This document shows, piece after piece, positions 1-7,386 of a stretch of 64,000 nucleotides of DNA. Origin of the DNA: Comamonas sp. lk (GTDB lineage: Bacteria; Pseudomonadota; Gammaproteobacteria; Burkholderiales; Burkholderiaceae_C); the NCBI GenBank assembly GCA_945925985.1, contig CAMELV010000012.1:1-64000 (forward strand), written 5' to 3'. How positions within the stretch are numbered: the first letter of the stretch is position 1; each line of letters begins with the position of its first letter. The position numbers were made by a program, and so were the translations under genes. The notes under the pieces were generated by a model. That model made no database searches and was not told the origin of the DNA. It saw nothing but the letters and a program-made list of their open reading frames with translations.

Positions 1-72
1 GCCCCCACTATATCAAAAAAAATACAAATGAAAAAATAAATAAAAATACATAAACGTGCCCCCACAAAAAAT
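1..72. other. AT-rich non-coding end with two GCCCCCAC copies
   Basis: This stretch is strikingly AT-rich compared with the GC-rich DNA to the right and holds no gene. The 8-mer GCCCCCAC occurs at 1-8 and again at 58-65, in direct orientation. It lies immediately past the broken 3' end of the dndC remnant, so it may be the edge of an inserted or deleted segment. Spaced GGGGGCA repeats (the other strand) remind me of integrase arm sites of genomic islands, but no integrase is visible and this is only inference. Confidence 0.35.
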
Positions 73-1029
73 TCAAAAAACCGCAGCTAAGTGGTTGATT
101 TCATTGAAAACAGGTGTCAAAAGACGGCGGGAACTGTCGAACTCGGGTGTCCAACATCCGAAGCGGCTATTTTTTGTTCCGCACCCGGGTGCTTCATTTT
201 GACTTAATACTACGGGGCACTCGCCACCTTCTGCGTCACGATACAACTGAAACAGGTCTTTGTGATCTCCGCCCCACGGCGCATGAAATGAACCTAATAT
301 CTCCCATACATCATCTGTACTTAAATCAACGATGGGGCGGTATACCAAGGCGCCAACGAGATCGCCATGTGGTGTCAAATTACTGCCTCGATCGTTTTGA
401 CGTTTATCAATTGATCTCTGCCGGGAGTTACTTTCATCGCGTCTCACGCCCAGCACAACTATGGCTGAACCAAAGCGGGAAATATTATTGTATATATACC
501 CACTTGTTGGCTGGATTTTTAGACGATCGGTACACCATCTCATGGTCTGATTCGGGCTCGGATATCCTTTGCCGATCAATAAAGCCCAAAATGTTTTGTC
601 TGGCTCGGGTCTGGTCCGCGCCACTGTGATTGGCAAATTTAGGTTTTTTGCTGCACTGTCCATGCGCCTGGTTACTAGGTCGAGGTGCGCGATGATTACT
701 GGGCTTTCAACCATTGTGTCGTTGGACACAAAATGAACTTCACGAGTTCGCAAGGATGGCGGGATTGAGAGCAATGCTTCAAATACGCCGTGTGCCACGA
801 GTGTGCTGTCCTTTCCCCCGGAAAATCCGACCACCCAAGGAAAACGATGCGTTGTGTCTAAGTACTCGTCACGGATTCCGCGTACAAGGTCGCGCCATTG
901 GTCAGCAATGCTGGCTTCTTTTACAGGGGCTGAGTCACGCTCGCCACTATAAAAGCTGATGGGTAGATCTGAACCCACCGATGCAAAACTCATGTTGGTT
1001 ACCTTGGTTAGTGTGATGTTTTCGCCCAC
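73..1029 (-). pseudogene. dndC: 3'-truncated dndC, DNA phosphorothioation sulfurtransferase
   Basis: DndC is the PAPS-reductase-like, iron-sulfur PP-loop enzyme that activates DNA for sulfur incorporation into the backbone in the Dnd modification system. The PP-loop SGGKDSTLV is at residues 69-77, followed by family blocks around WCTDRLKI and VLGVRRDES. The reading frame follows the family up to SRFGCW and then becomes unrelated for about 25 residues, ending at 318 residues where the family usually has roughly 500. The final cysteine of the expected CG-SRFGCW-x-C cluster is replaced (WTP), so the Fe-S site should be incomplete. Neither neighbouring dndB, dndD nor dndE is in the window. A start at 993 (MSFASVG) is also possible. 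The lower GC content suggests horizontal acquisition. Probably a non-functional remnant. Confidence 0.8.
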
Positions 1030-1414
1030 AGGCTACCCCTGTAGTGCCAAGGGGGCGGGTTCAACAAAAATGTAGACATTGACCCGGATTGTCGCTGGAT
1101 GTTACCAGTTGACGCATGCTGATTTGATTCATTGAGTACCCAGCTAGTTGCCTGCATATCTAGCTTCGGCCATGTCAACGCCGTGGTGATCAGCCCCCTT
1201 ACTGTTGGTGGTTTTTTAGCCAATGGGATGGTCGGTCTCCACGCTTTTCAGTAGCAGTGAGACATTGCTCTGCATGTGTCGGGAGCTGATTTTTCGCTTA
1301 CTTCTGTGCGCCGCCAAATATTTGCGGCAACCTTTCTACAGGATGTAGTCTGCCAAGCCGTTTTGCGTTCTGCCCGAGATTCGACTGCCGGGTGGCTTCG
1401 CCCGACCCACCAGC
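1030..1414. other. 385-bp gap without a convincing gene
   Basis: No reading frame here resembles a known protein. The first part presumably contains the promoter of the dndC remnant. The segment 1234-1262 (GGTCTCC...TTTTCAGT...GTGAGAC) looks loosely like a Tn3-family terminal inverted repeat of the IS1071 type, and the segment around 1066-1095 reads like an insertion-sequence end, but both are degenerate and no transposase is present. It is best read as scarred accessory DNA. Confidence 0.35.
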
Positions 1415-2254
1415 CTAGTGGTCCATCTCCGTCATCAACCCCGGCCGCCCGCCCAGCCCCATCGAGGCATCCAAAACGGCGCCGTGCAGCACGCGACTGT
1501 GGGGGGTGAGCAAAAAGGCGATCAGTTCGGCAATTTCGGGCGGCTCGATCAGCCTTTGTTTGGGTAGGCGCGACACAAAGGCCGCCCGCTCGGCGTCGCT
1601 CATGGCGTTCAGGGTGCTGGCCTGGAACATGCCGGTGTTGGTGGCGCCAGGGCAGATGGCAAACACGTCCAGCGGGGTGTGCACATGCTCGGCAGCGATC
1701 TGGCGGGTCATGAAGGCCACCGCAGCCTTACTCATGCCGTCGGCCAGCCGAAAAAACGGAAAGGTCGCCACGCCGCCGCCCACCGAGCTGATGCTCACCA
1801 GCTTGGCGGCAGGCAGCTCCGCCAGGGCTTGTTCGCCCCACTGGCGGCGCATTTGGGCCACAAACAGCTGCGTCAGCGTCAGCGTACCGGCAGCGTTGAT
1901 GTGCAGCAGCAGCTCGTCCTGCTGGATGCTGTCAGTGGCGTAGTCGGCCACGGTGGCGGTGCCCACGGCTGCGTTGTTGACCAGCGCATCCAGCCGGCCC
2001 CAGGCGGCCAGCGCGTCGGCAAAAAACACCCGGATGGAGGTGCTGTGCGCCAGGTTCAAGGGGTGCAGGCTGATGCGGTTGCCGTGTTCGCCAAGTTCGT
2101 CCTTGAAGGCCATCGCTTTGTCTGGCGATTCAACCCCCTGCGCGTAGCTGGCAGCCACGGCCCAGCCGTCTTGCAGCAGCCGGCGCACCGTGGCGCGGCC
2201 GATACCGCCCAGGGCACCGGTGACGATGGCGACTTGAGGGGTGGGGTGGGGCAT
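1415..2254 (-). CDS. Short-chain dehydrogenase/reductase with altered active site
   Basis: SDR-family Rossmann protein of 279 residues. The nucleotide-binding TGALGGIGRA motif is at the N-terminus, the NNAAVG motif follows in mid-protein, and SISSVGG carries the usual catalytic serine. The catalytic YxxxK is changed: the lysine in DGMSK is kept but the residue four before it is Asp, not Tyr. I chose the ATG at 2254 because the longer frame upstream is an extension through brnA with no SDR similarity. It begins 26 bp after the brnA stop on the same strand and could be co-transcribed with brnTA. Substrate unknown; the missing tyrosine leaves it open whether it is an active oxidoreductase. Confidence 0.8.
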   Translation of the reverse strand: MPHPTPQVAIVTGALGGIGRATVRRLLQDGWAVAASYAQGVESPDKAMAFKDELGEHGNRISLHPLNLAHSTSIRVFFADALAAWGRLDALVNNAAVGTATVADYATDSIQQDELLLHINAAGTLTLTQLFVAQMRRQWGEQALAELPAAKLVSISSVGGGVATFPFFRLADGMSKAAVAFMTRQIAAEHVHTPLDVFAICPGATNTGMFQASTLNAMSDAERAAFVSRLPKQRLIEPPEIAELIAFLLTPHSRVLHGAVLDASMGLGGRPGLMTEMDH

Positions 2255-2280
2255 GTCAGGTGGTGGTTGCGATAGCCAGT

Positions 2281-2547
2281 TCAGTGCCTGTGCAGCTTTT
2301 CCTGCAGCCACACCTTGATGAGAGACTGATAGGGCACGTCGCGCGCATTGGCCGCGATCTTGATGGCGTCCAGCAAATGTTGCGGCAGGCGCAATGAAAT
2401 CGTCTTGGTGGTCGGCTTCAAATTCGGCATCGTTGCCTTCTTGGCCTTGGACCAATCCAGGTGGTCGACGGAATCATGTGATTCCCAATACGCGCGCTCC
2501 TGGGCTTCATTGGCAAATGTCGGAATGGGCTTAGTGGCTTTGTTCAT
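2281..2547 (-). CDS. brnA: BrnA antitoxin (ribbon-helix-helix)
   Basis: Small 88-residue protein. The C-terminal half (TKTISLRLPQHLLDAIK...) is a CopG/MetJ-like ribbon-helix-helix DNA-binding segment, and the N-terminal part with YWESHDSVDHLDW is typical of BrnA. BrnA binds and neutralises the BrnT ribonuclease and represses the shared promoter. Its start overlaps the end of brnT by 17 bp, the usual toxin-first arrangement of this family. Confidence 0.85.
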   Translation of the reverse strand: MNKATKPIPTFANEAQERAYWESHDSVDHLDWSKAKKATMPNLKPTTKTISLRLPQHLLDAIKIAANARDVPYQSLIKVWLQEKLHRH

Positions 2548-2830
2548 AAACTGCTCGCTCCTTTCGGTGCATGTCCCTAGCGGAAATAACGCGAATCAAC
2601 TGACCAGCCCGTCGCAGGGTCAACGTGATGTGCAATAGTCGTTCTTCGTCGGACTTACCCAGGGCATGAAGTCTGGGCTCCAGTTGGCTGTGGCTGCCGT
2701 CCTCCAGCAGCAACAAGGGGGCATTGAAAAAAACCTGTTCCGCCTCAGCCATGGATACACCATGCTTGTCACTCTTCCGAGCATTGCCGTTGTCCCAGTC
2801 GAACCCAACAATTTTGTTGAAATCAATCAT
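2531..2830 (-). CDS. brnT: BrnT ribonuclease toxin
   Basis: BrnT-family (RelE-like fold) ribonuclease toxin of 99 residues. Family marks are GFDWDNGNARKSDKHGVS near the N-terminus, EAEQVF, and the C-terminal ISARDMHRKERAVYE. I used the ATG at 2830 because the longer frame adds 19 unrelated residues. Upstream on the coding strand a TAATAT-like -10 lies close to the start, and the palindrome ATGTACAT (2850-2857) could be part of the autoregulatory operator. The pair is complete and looks intact. Confidence 0.85.
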   Translation of the reverse strand: MIDFNKIVGFDWDNGNARKSDKHGVSMAEAEQVFFNAPLLLLEDGSHSQLEPRLHALGKSDEERLLHITLTLRRAGQLIRVISARDMHRKERAVYEQSH

Positions 2831-2910
2831 TTTTTGTATATTACCATCATGTACATAAAGACATCTACTGCCATCAGGTTGAGCCAATCATCTGCCGCGG
2901 AAGGCCAGCC

Positions 2911-3759
2911 ATGAACCAAACCCTTCACCTCTGCCTCGCCCTTCTGTTGCCCGTGGCTGCCGGCACTGTCCAGGCTCAAGAGCCCGTGTCGCTGCAGCGG
3001 CAAGATCAAACAACCATCGCGGTAACGGCCTATGCGCCTGAGGCTGGCGCTTGCCGGGGTGTGGCTGTGGTCTCGCCCGGTGCGGGTGGCTCGGAGACCG
3101 GCTACAGCTACCTGGGCGAGGCGCTGGCTGGGCTGAACTATCTGGCTGTGGTGGTGGGCCACCCGGAGAGCGGACGGCGCGCGCTGCGCGAGAAGATGCG
3201 CGGTAACAGCCTGCGCGAAGGCCTGGCTGCGTTGATCACAGAGCCGGATGCCTACCGGGGACGATTCATGGACATGACCGCCGCCCGGCAGTGGGCGCAA
3301 GGCCGCTGCCAGGGCACCGACGCGGTACTGGTGGGGCATTCGATGGGCGCAGCCACAGCACTGATGGAGGCGGGTGCGCGCAACAAACTGGGGCTGAGCG
3401 GCGCCCAGGCCTTTGGCGCCTACATCGCGCTGTCGCCGCAGGGCGCGGGCTCGATCTTTCCGGCCAACGCCTGGTCCGACCTGCAGCGGCCAGTGCTGTC
3501 CATCACCGGCACCCGCGACGACGAACTGGGTGGAGGCTCCTGGCTAACGCGCACCGAGCCCTACCGCAACATGCAGCCCGGCTGCAAGTGGCTGGCCGTG
3601 ATTGATGGCGCCACCCATATGAACCTGGCCGGCAACGGCATGGCCCGCAACACCCAAGACCTGACCACCCAGGTGATCGGCGACTTTCTGGACGGCGTTC
3701 AGCGCGGCAACTGCCGCGCCCCGAAGGTACACCCTGGCATGGCGGTTGAGTCGAAGTGA
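2911..3759 (+). CDS. Exported alpha/beta hydrolase
   Basis: 282-residue protein with a cleavable signal peptide (about residues 1-22, ending VQAQ). The nucleophile elbow GHSMGAA carries the likely catalytic serine, SITGTRDDE matches the acid-bearing strand, and IDGATHMNL matches the catalytic histidine region, so the Ser-Asp-His triad can be placed. It resembles dienelactone-hydrolase or PAF-acetylhydrolase-like secreted esterases; the substrate cannot be told from sequence. It stands divergent from brnTA and precedes the nucleotidyltransferase gene by about 30 bp. Confidence 0.8.
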   Translation: MNQTLHLCLALLLPVAAGTVQAQEPVSLQRQDQTTIAVTAYAPEAGACRGVAVVSPGAGGSETGYSYLGEALAGLNYLAVVVGHPESGRRALREKMRGNSLREGLAALITEPDAYRGRFMDMTAARQWAQGRCQGTDAVLVGHSMGAATALMEAGARNKLGLSGAQAFGAYIALSPQGAGSIFPANAWSDLQRPVLSITGTRDDELGGGSWLTRTEPYRNMQPGCKWLAVIDGATHMNLAGNGMARNTQDLTTQVIGDFLDGVQRGNCRAPKVHPGMAVESK

Positions 3760-3789
3760 GGCTTGGGTAGAACCTTTAAACTACTTATC

Positions 3790-4104
3790 ATGCATCCCGC
3801 CATCGCCCAACACCGCGCCGATATCTCTGTCATATGCAAGCGTTACCGCATTCGTCGCCTGGAGGTGTTTGGCTCTGCCGCTCGGGCGGATGATTTCGAC
3901 GTGGAACACAGCGACGCCGATTTTTTGGTGCAATATGAAGCGGATGTCAAGCCAGGCTTGGACAGCCTATTCGGCGCCAAGGCAGAGCTTGAAGAATTGC
4001 TGGGCCGCGGAGTGGACTTGGTGGAAGAAGGTGCAATACGAAACCCCTATGTGCTGGCCAGCATCAACCGACACCGGGAATCCGTTTATGCAGCGCTTTT
4101 TTAG
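3790..4104 (+). CDS. Orphan minimal nucleotidyltransferase (MntA-like)
   Basis: 104-residue DNA polymerase beta-like nucleotidyltransferase. The motif GSAARADDFDVEHSDADF gives the GS and DxD metal-binding residues of the MNT family. Such proteins usually act as antitoxins that modify a HEPN-domain ribonuclease (HepT) encoded next to them. No HEPN gene is present on either side: the next gene, 9 bp on, is the convergent cysteine desulfurase. I chose the ATG at 3790 because residues before it (from 3763) are outside the family. It may be a solitary remnant of a toxin-antitoxin pair. Confidence 0.8.
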   Translation: MHPAIAQHRADISVICKRYRIRRLEVFGSAARADDFDVEHSDADFLVQYEADVKPGLDSLFGAKAELEELLGRGVDLVEEGAIRNPYVLASINRHRESVYAALF

Positions 4105-4113
4105 CTGATCCGC

Positions 4114-5670
4114 CTAAGGCCTCAACGCCAACCCGCCGTGCAGATGCCGCACCGTGGTGTGACCCTGGCTGTGCAGCCACTGCGCGACCTGCTGGCTGCG
4201 GTTGCCGCTGCGGCAGACCAGCACCACGGGGGCAGCGCCGTCGCCAAACCACAGTGCATCGTGGCGTGGCAGTTCACTCACCGGGGCGCTGACGGCGGTA
4301 TGGTGGCCGTGGCGCAGGCCACCGCTCGCGTGCTGCTCGGCCACTTCACGCAGGTCCACCAGTTGGGCTGTCGGGTGAGCGCTCAAAAAAGCGTCCAGTT
4401 CATGCCAATGCAGGGTGCCGGCGGCCAACGCCGAGGCGTCTGGCGGGCTTGAAAGAACCGGGACGGTCCAACCTGGCTCGGCTTCGGCTTTAAGGGCCGC
4501 CAGCGCTTCGCCGCAGCGCGCGATGGCTTCGCAAGCGGCCAACACATGCGCCTCGGTGCTCAATAGGCCAATCGACAGGCGCACCGCCGACTCGCAGCGC
4601 CAGGCCGGCAGGCCCATAGCCACCAGCACATGGCTGGGCTGGGCCTTGCCGGCGCTGCAGGCGCTGCCGGCGCTCACGCGCAAGCCGGCGGCGTCAAACA
4701 CGTCCAGCACCTGCTTACTGGGCAGGCCAGGCACCGAAAAATTGAGCGTTGTGGGCAAACTGTGTTCGAGCGGGGTGTTGAACACGATGGCCGGGAAGGC
4801 GCTGCGCAGGGCGTGTTCCAGTTGGTCACGCAGAGCCTTTAGCGCCACGTGACTGGCGAATGTGCCGCGCCGCTGCAGCGCCTGCAGCACGGCCCCCAGG
4901 GCTGCGATGCCGGGCATGTTCTCGGTGCCGCTACGCAGGCCGGCTTCCTGCCCGCCACCCACCACCAGCGGGGTGAATGGGGCACCACGCCGCACATACA
5001 GCAGCCCAATGCCCTTGGGTGCGTGCAGTTTGTGGCCAGAAAACACCGCGTAGTCGACACCACGCGCGGGCAGTTGCAAATCAAGCTTACCCAAAGCCTG
5101 GACGCCATCGACCAGCCACATAGGCCGATGGGCGGCGGCAAGCAAGAGTCGGGCAATGCTTCCCAGGTCGCTGATGGTGCCGGTTTCGTTGTTGGCGGCC
5201 ATGGTGCACAACAGTGCCGTCTTGGGGAGCAGGCGGGCCAGGGCGACCGGATCATGCCGGCCTTGGCTATCGACCGGCAGGGCATATAAAACAAGACCCG
5301 TGCCCAGTACCTGGTTCCAGTGGGCCAGCGCCTCGGGCACCGCCTTGTGCTCGGTGGCACCATATAGCAGCAGTTCACCGGTGGGCTGGCCGTCAGCGCG
5401 GCGCGCTCGGATGGCGCACAAGGCCGACAACACCGCCGTCTGGATGGCCTCGGTGGCACCGCTGGTGAACGCCAACTCACCCGCCCCTGCCCCGATCACC
5501 TCGCCTGCCAGGGCACGGGTCTGGTCCAGCAAATGTTTGGCGACCAGCCCGTGCGAATGGCTGCTGCTGGGGTTTCCAAAGCACTGCGCCATGCAGGCGC
5601 TGGCCGCGGCCACGGCGGCGGGCAGCACAGCGGTGGTGGCATTGCTGTCAAGGTAGAGGGTTTGGTTCAT
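4114..5670 (-). CDS. Cysteine desulfurase fused to a rhodanese domain
   Basis: 518-residue fusion. Residues 1 to about 380 are a class-V aminotransferase-fold, PLP-dependent cysteine desulfurase (NifS/IscS type): TEHKAV histidine, FSGHKLHAPKGIG with the PLP lysine, RSGTENMPG, and SAGSACSAG with the persulfide cysteine. Residues from about 415 form a rhodanese domain with active-site loop CRSGNRS, so the desulfurase could pass persulfide sulfur directly to the rhodanese cysteine. Start set at MNQTLYLDSNATT (5670). It is divergent from an Lrp/AsnC gene, which suggests amino-acid-responsive control. A link to the dndC remnant 3 kb away (DndA is also a cysteine desulfurase) is possible but unproven. 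Confidence 0.9.
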   Translation of the reverse strand: MNQTLYLDSNATTAVLPAAVAAASACMAQCFGNPSSSHSHGLVAKHLLDQTRALAGEVIGAGAGELAFTSGATEAIQTAVLSALCAIRARRADGQPTGELLLYGATEHKAVPEALAHWNQVLGTGLVLYALPVDSQGRHDPVALARLLPKTALLCTMAANNETGTISDLGSIARLLLAAAHRPMWLVDGVQALGKLDLQLPARGVDYAVFSGHKLHAPKGIGLLYVRRGAPFTPLVVGGGQEAGLRSGTENMPGIAALGAVLQALQRRGTFASHVALKALRDQLEHALRSAFPAIVFNTPLEHSLPTTLNFSVPGLPSKQVLDVFDAAGLRVSAGSACSAGKAQPSHVLVAMGLPAWRCESAVRLSIGLLSTEAHVLAACEAIARCGEALAALKAEAEPGWTVPVLSSPPDASALAAGTLHWHELDAFLSAHPTAQLVDLREVAEQHASGGLRHGHHTAVSAPVSELPRHDALWFGDGAAPVVLVCRSGNRSQQVAQWLHSQGHTTVRHLHGGLALRP

Positions 5671-5734
5671 GGCAGCCAGTGTAAAAACAGGGTGCCGTAA
5701 ACCCATTCCATAATTCACTCAAATTAGCCCATAT

Positions 5735-5751
5735 TTAGAATTTAATTCTCC
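5735..5751. promoter_or_regulatory. Probable Lrp/AsnC-type operator
   Basis: AGAATT-T-AATTCT (5737-5749) is a perfect inverted repeat with 6-bp arms in the intergenic gap between the cysteine desulfurase and the Lrp-family gene. Together with its flanks it fits most positions of the Lrp consensus YAGHAWATTWTDCTR. It lies about 27 bp before the regulator start, consistent with autoregulation and control of the divergent desulfurase. Confidence 0.45.
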
Positions 5752-5775
5752 ATAACTGACATTTAGGAAAAAATC

Positions 5776-6237
5776 ATGCTTGATCGCCTGGATACCCAAC
5801 TTTTGGATGCCCTGCAACGAGACAGTACCCTGTCTATGGCGGAGCTGGGTGCCCGGGTGGGCTTGTCTGCCACGCCCTGCTGGAAGCGCATCAAACGCCT
5901 GGAAGAGGCTGGCCTGATCGAGCGGCGGGTCGCCATTGTCAACCGCCAGGCAGTCGGCTTGCCGGTCACAGTGTTCGTCAGCATCCGCGCTGGCCAGCAC
6001 GACGAGCAGTGGCTCACCCGCTTTGCCGCCGTGGTGAGCGCCCTGCCCGAGGTGCAAGAGTTTCACCGCATGAGCGGCGATGTGGACTACCTGCTCAAGG
6101 TGGTCACCACCAGCATCGAGGGCTATGACCGCTTTTACAAAAAACTGATCGGCCTGGCCGATATGGCCGGCGTGTCGTCGGCGTTCTCGATGGAGCAAAT
6201 CAAAAGCACCACCGCTCTTCCGCTACTTTTTTTATAG
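5776..6237 (+). CDS. Lrp/AsnC family transcriptional regulator
   Basis: 153 residues with the standard two-part layout: an N-terminal helix-turn-helix (residues 5-50, AELGARVGLSATPCWKRIKR) and a C-terminal RAM/Lrp ligand-binding domain (GDVDYLLKVV). Divergent from the cysteine desulfurase-rhodanese gene, so it is likely its amino-acid-responsive regulator, perhaps sensing cysteine as the known CyuR/DecR subgroup does; that specificity is inference. The last few codons and the stop codon come from a dispersed repeat (6222-6275), so the C-terminus was remodelled by that element. Confidence 0.9.
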   Translation: MLDRLDTQLLDALQRDSTLSMAELGARVGLSATPCWKRIKRLEEAGLIERRVAIVNRQAVGLPVTVFVSIRAGQHDEQWLTRFAAVVSALPEVQEFHRMSGDVDYLLKVVTTSIEGYDRFYKKLIGLADMAGVSSAFSMEQIKSTTALPLLFL

Positions 6238-6275
6238 CGAAGCCACCAATTAGTACGGGGGCTGACGGCCAATTT
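6222..6275 (+). repeat. Dispersed repeat copy A (Comamonadaceae-type)
   Basis: Contains TATAGC near the left end and GGGGGCTGACGGCCAATTT at the right end, the two landmarks shared with copies at 22171, 22598 (inverted), 39050, 43150 and 47040. It overlaps the last codons of the Lrp-family gene and supplies its stop. Confidence 0.5.
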
Positions 6276-6341
6276 CTTTAAAATAAAAGCACCAACATTC
6301 TGGGCTGCAAAAGCCGCCCAATACTTCCCTAAGGCAGCACC

Positions 6342-6590
6342 ATGAAAAAGCTCAAAGTCACGATCCAGTTGGAGATGTCCGTACCCGACGATTGGGAGGT
6401 GGTGGGCACCTCCGAGGGGACCCCTGTATTAAAGCTACCCAACGGCCAGTACCTGGATCTGGCGATCGAGCCCTTGTTTGCCAGCGACCCCGAAGACACC
6501 TGGGCCAGCGCCGACTCCGAGGATGCGCTGCACGATGTGCTGGACATGGTGGACAGCGAAGAGGTCAGTTACGAGTTCATTACCCACTGA
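6342..6590 (+). CDS. Small acidic conserved-type hypothetical protein
   Basis: 82-residue strongly acidic protein, no signal peptide or membrane segment. It begins MKKLKVTIQLEMSVPDDWEV and ends in an acidic stretch rich in Asp, Glu and Ser. A purine-rich AAGGCAG precedes the ATG, supporting this start. No family recognised. Its codon use and GC content match the neighbours, so it is probably a real resident gene. No functional call is possible. Confidence 0.6.
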   Translation: MKKLKVTIQLEMSVPDDWEVVGTSEGTPVLKLPNGQYLDLAIEPLFASDPEDTWASADSEDALHDVLDMVDSEEVSYEFITH

Positions 6591-6738
6591 GCACTAGCCA
6601 CAGAGGTACCGGGGGTAAACCCAGGGTTGACCTGTCTCACATCTGGCATTTATAGTGCCATTACTCTGGAGCGAGCATGACACCCATCCAACCAATAGCA
6701 CGACCACCCTCGTCACCTCTGCCGCACGGAGCATCAGC

Positions 6739-7383
6739 ATGATGATCGGCGCCTGGTGGGCATGGCCGGTGGCTATCGTCCTGTACCTGCTGTTCCGAGC
6801 CTGGTATGACAACTGGCGCGGGCCCCTGAGCCCGGCCGAGATTGAGGCCTTTCTGGCTGAAACGGGCAAAACCAAAGTGGGCGAACACACCGACAGAGCG
6901 GTCATCCGCGCCTTCTTGGAGGCGGATGACGGCAAAGAGTTCATCATGAGCAACCTGGTGCGGGTTCATCCGCATGAGGTGCCCCACCCGCTCAATGCCA
7001 AGCCCACGCTGGGCCTGAATCTCTTGCAGGACTATGGCCGTCGCTTCGTCAAGGTGTTGCTGGCCCACGGCGGCCACCCTATGCTGGTCATGCGCAAGGT
7101 GGGCGGCTATGTAGACTCTTGGAACACCCCGCCCGACCCGGGCTGGCATGTGGTGGGTGCCATGCGCTACCGCAGCCGTCGCGACATGATGAAGCTGGCC
7201 CACAACCCCAAGTTACTTGAGGTGCACCCCTTCAAAACGGCCGGCACAGCCATGACCTTTTCTTTCCCGGCGCAGGTGGTAGCAAGCTTTGCCCTGCGCC
7301 CACGCGTCTGGGTAGCCTTGGTGCTGGCGCTGTTGGCTGCGCTGTTGCACTTGGGCAGCCTGCTGGTTCTGCTGGCCAGGTAA
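6739..7383 (+). CDS. Unknown protein with N- and C-terminal membrane segments
   Basis: 214 residues from the ATG at 6739, which has GGAG seven bases upstream; an earlier in-frame start at 6655 lacks such a site. A membrane segment sits near residues 4-19 (WAWPVAIVLYLLF) and another near the C-terminus (VALVLALLAALLHLGSLLVLLA), with a soluble middle of about 150 residues between them. I do not recognise the family. Its stop lies 3 bp before the start of a glutathione transferase, so the two are probably co-transcribed and translationally coupled. Confidence 0.65.
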   Translation: MMIGAWWAWPVAIVLYLLFRAWYDNWRGPLSPAEIEAFLAETGKTKVGEHTDRAVIRAFLEADDGKEFIMSNLVRVHPHEVPHPLNAKPTLGLNLLQDYGRRFVKVLLAHGGHPMLVMRKVGGYVDSWNTPPDPGWHVVGAMRYRSRRDMMKLAHNPKLLEVHPFKTAGTAMTFSFPAQVVASFALRPRVWVALVLALLAALLHLGSLLVLLAR

Positions 7384-7386
7384 GTT

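Noticed and set aside
114-629. Plus-strand frame opposite the dndC remnant
   Set aside because: No family resemblance; dndC on the minus strand explains the sequence.
2840-2862. ATGTACAT palindrome as a strong, separate operator
   Set aside because: Short and only suggestive; mentioned under brnT instead of as its own feature.
73-5670. Complete dnd modification system using the cysteine desulfurase as DndA
   Set aside because: dndB, dndD and dndE are missing and dndC is truncated; the desulfurase carries a rhodanese domain and its own Lrp regulator.
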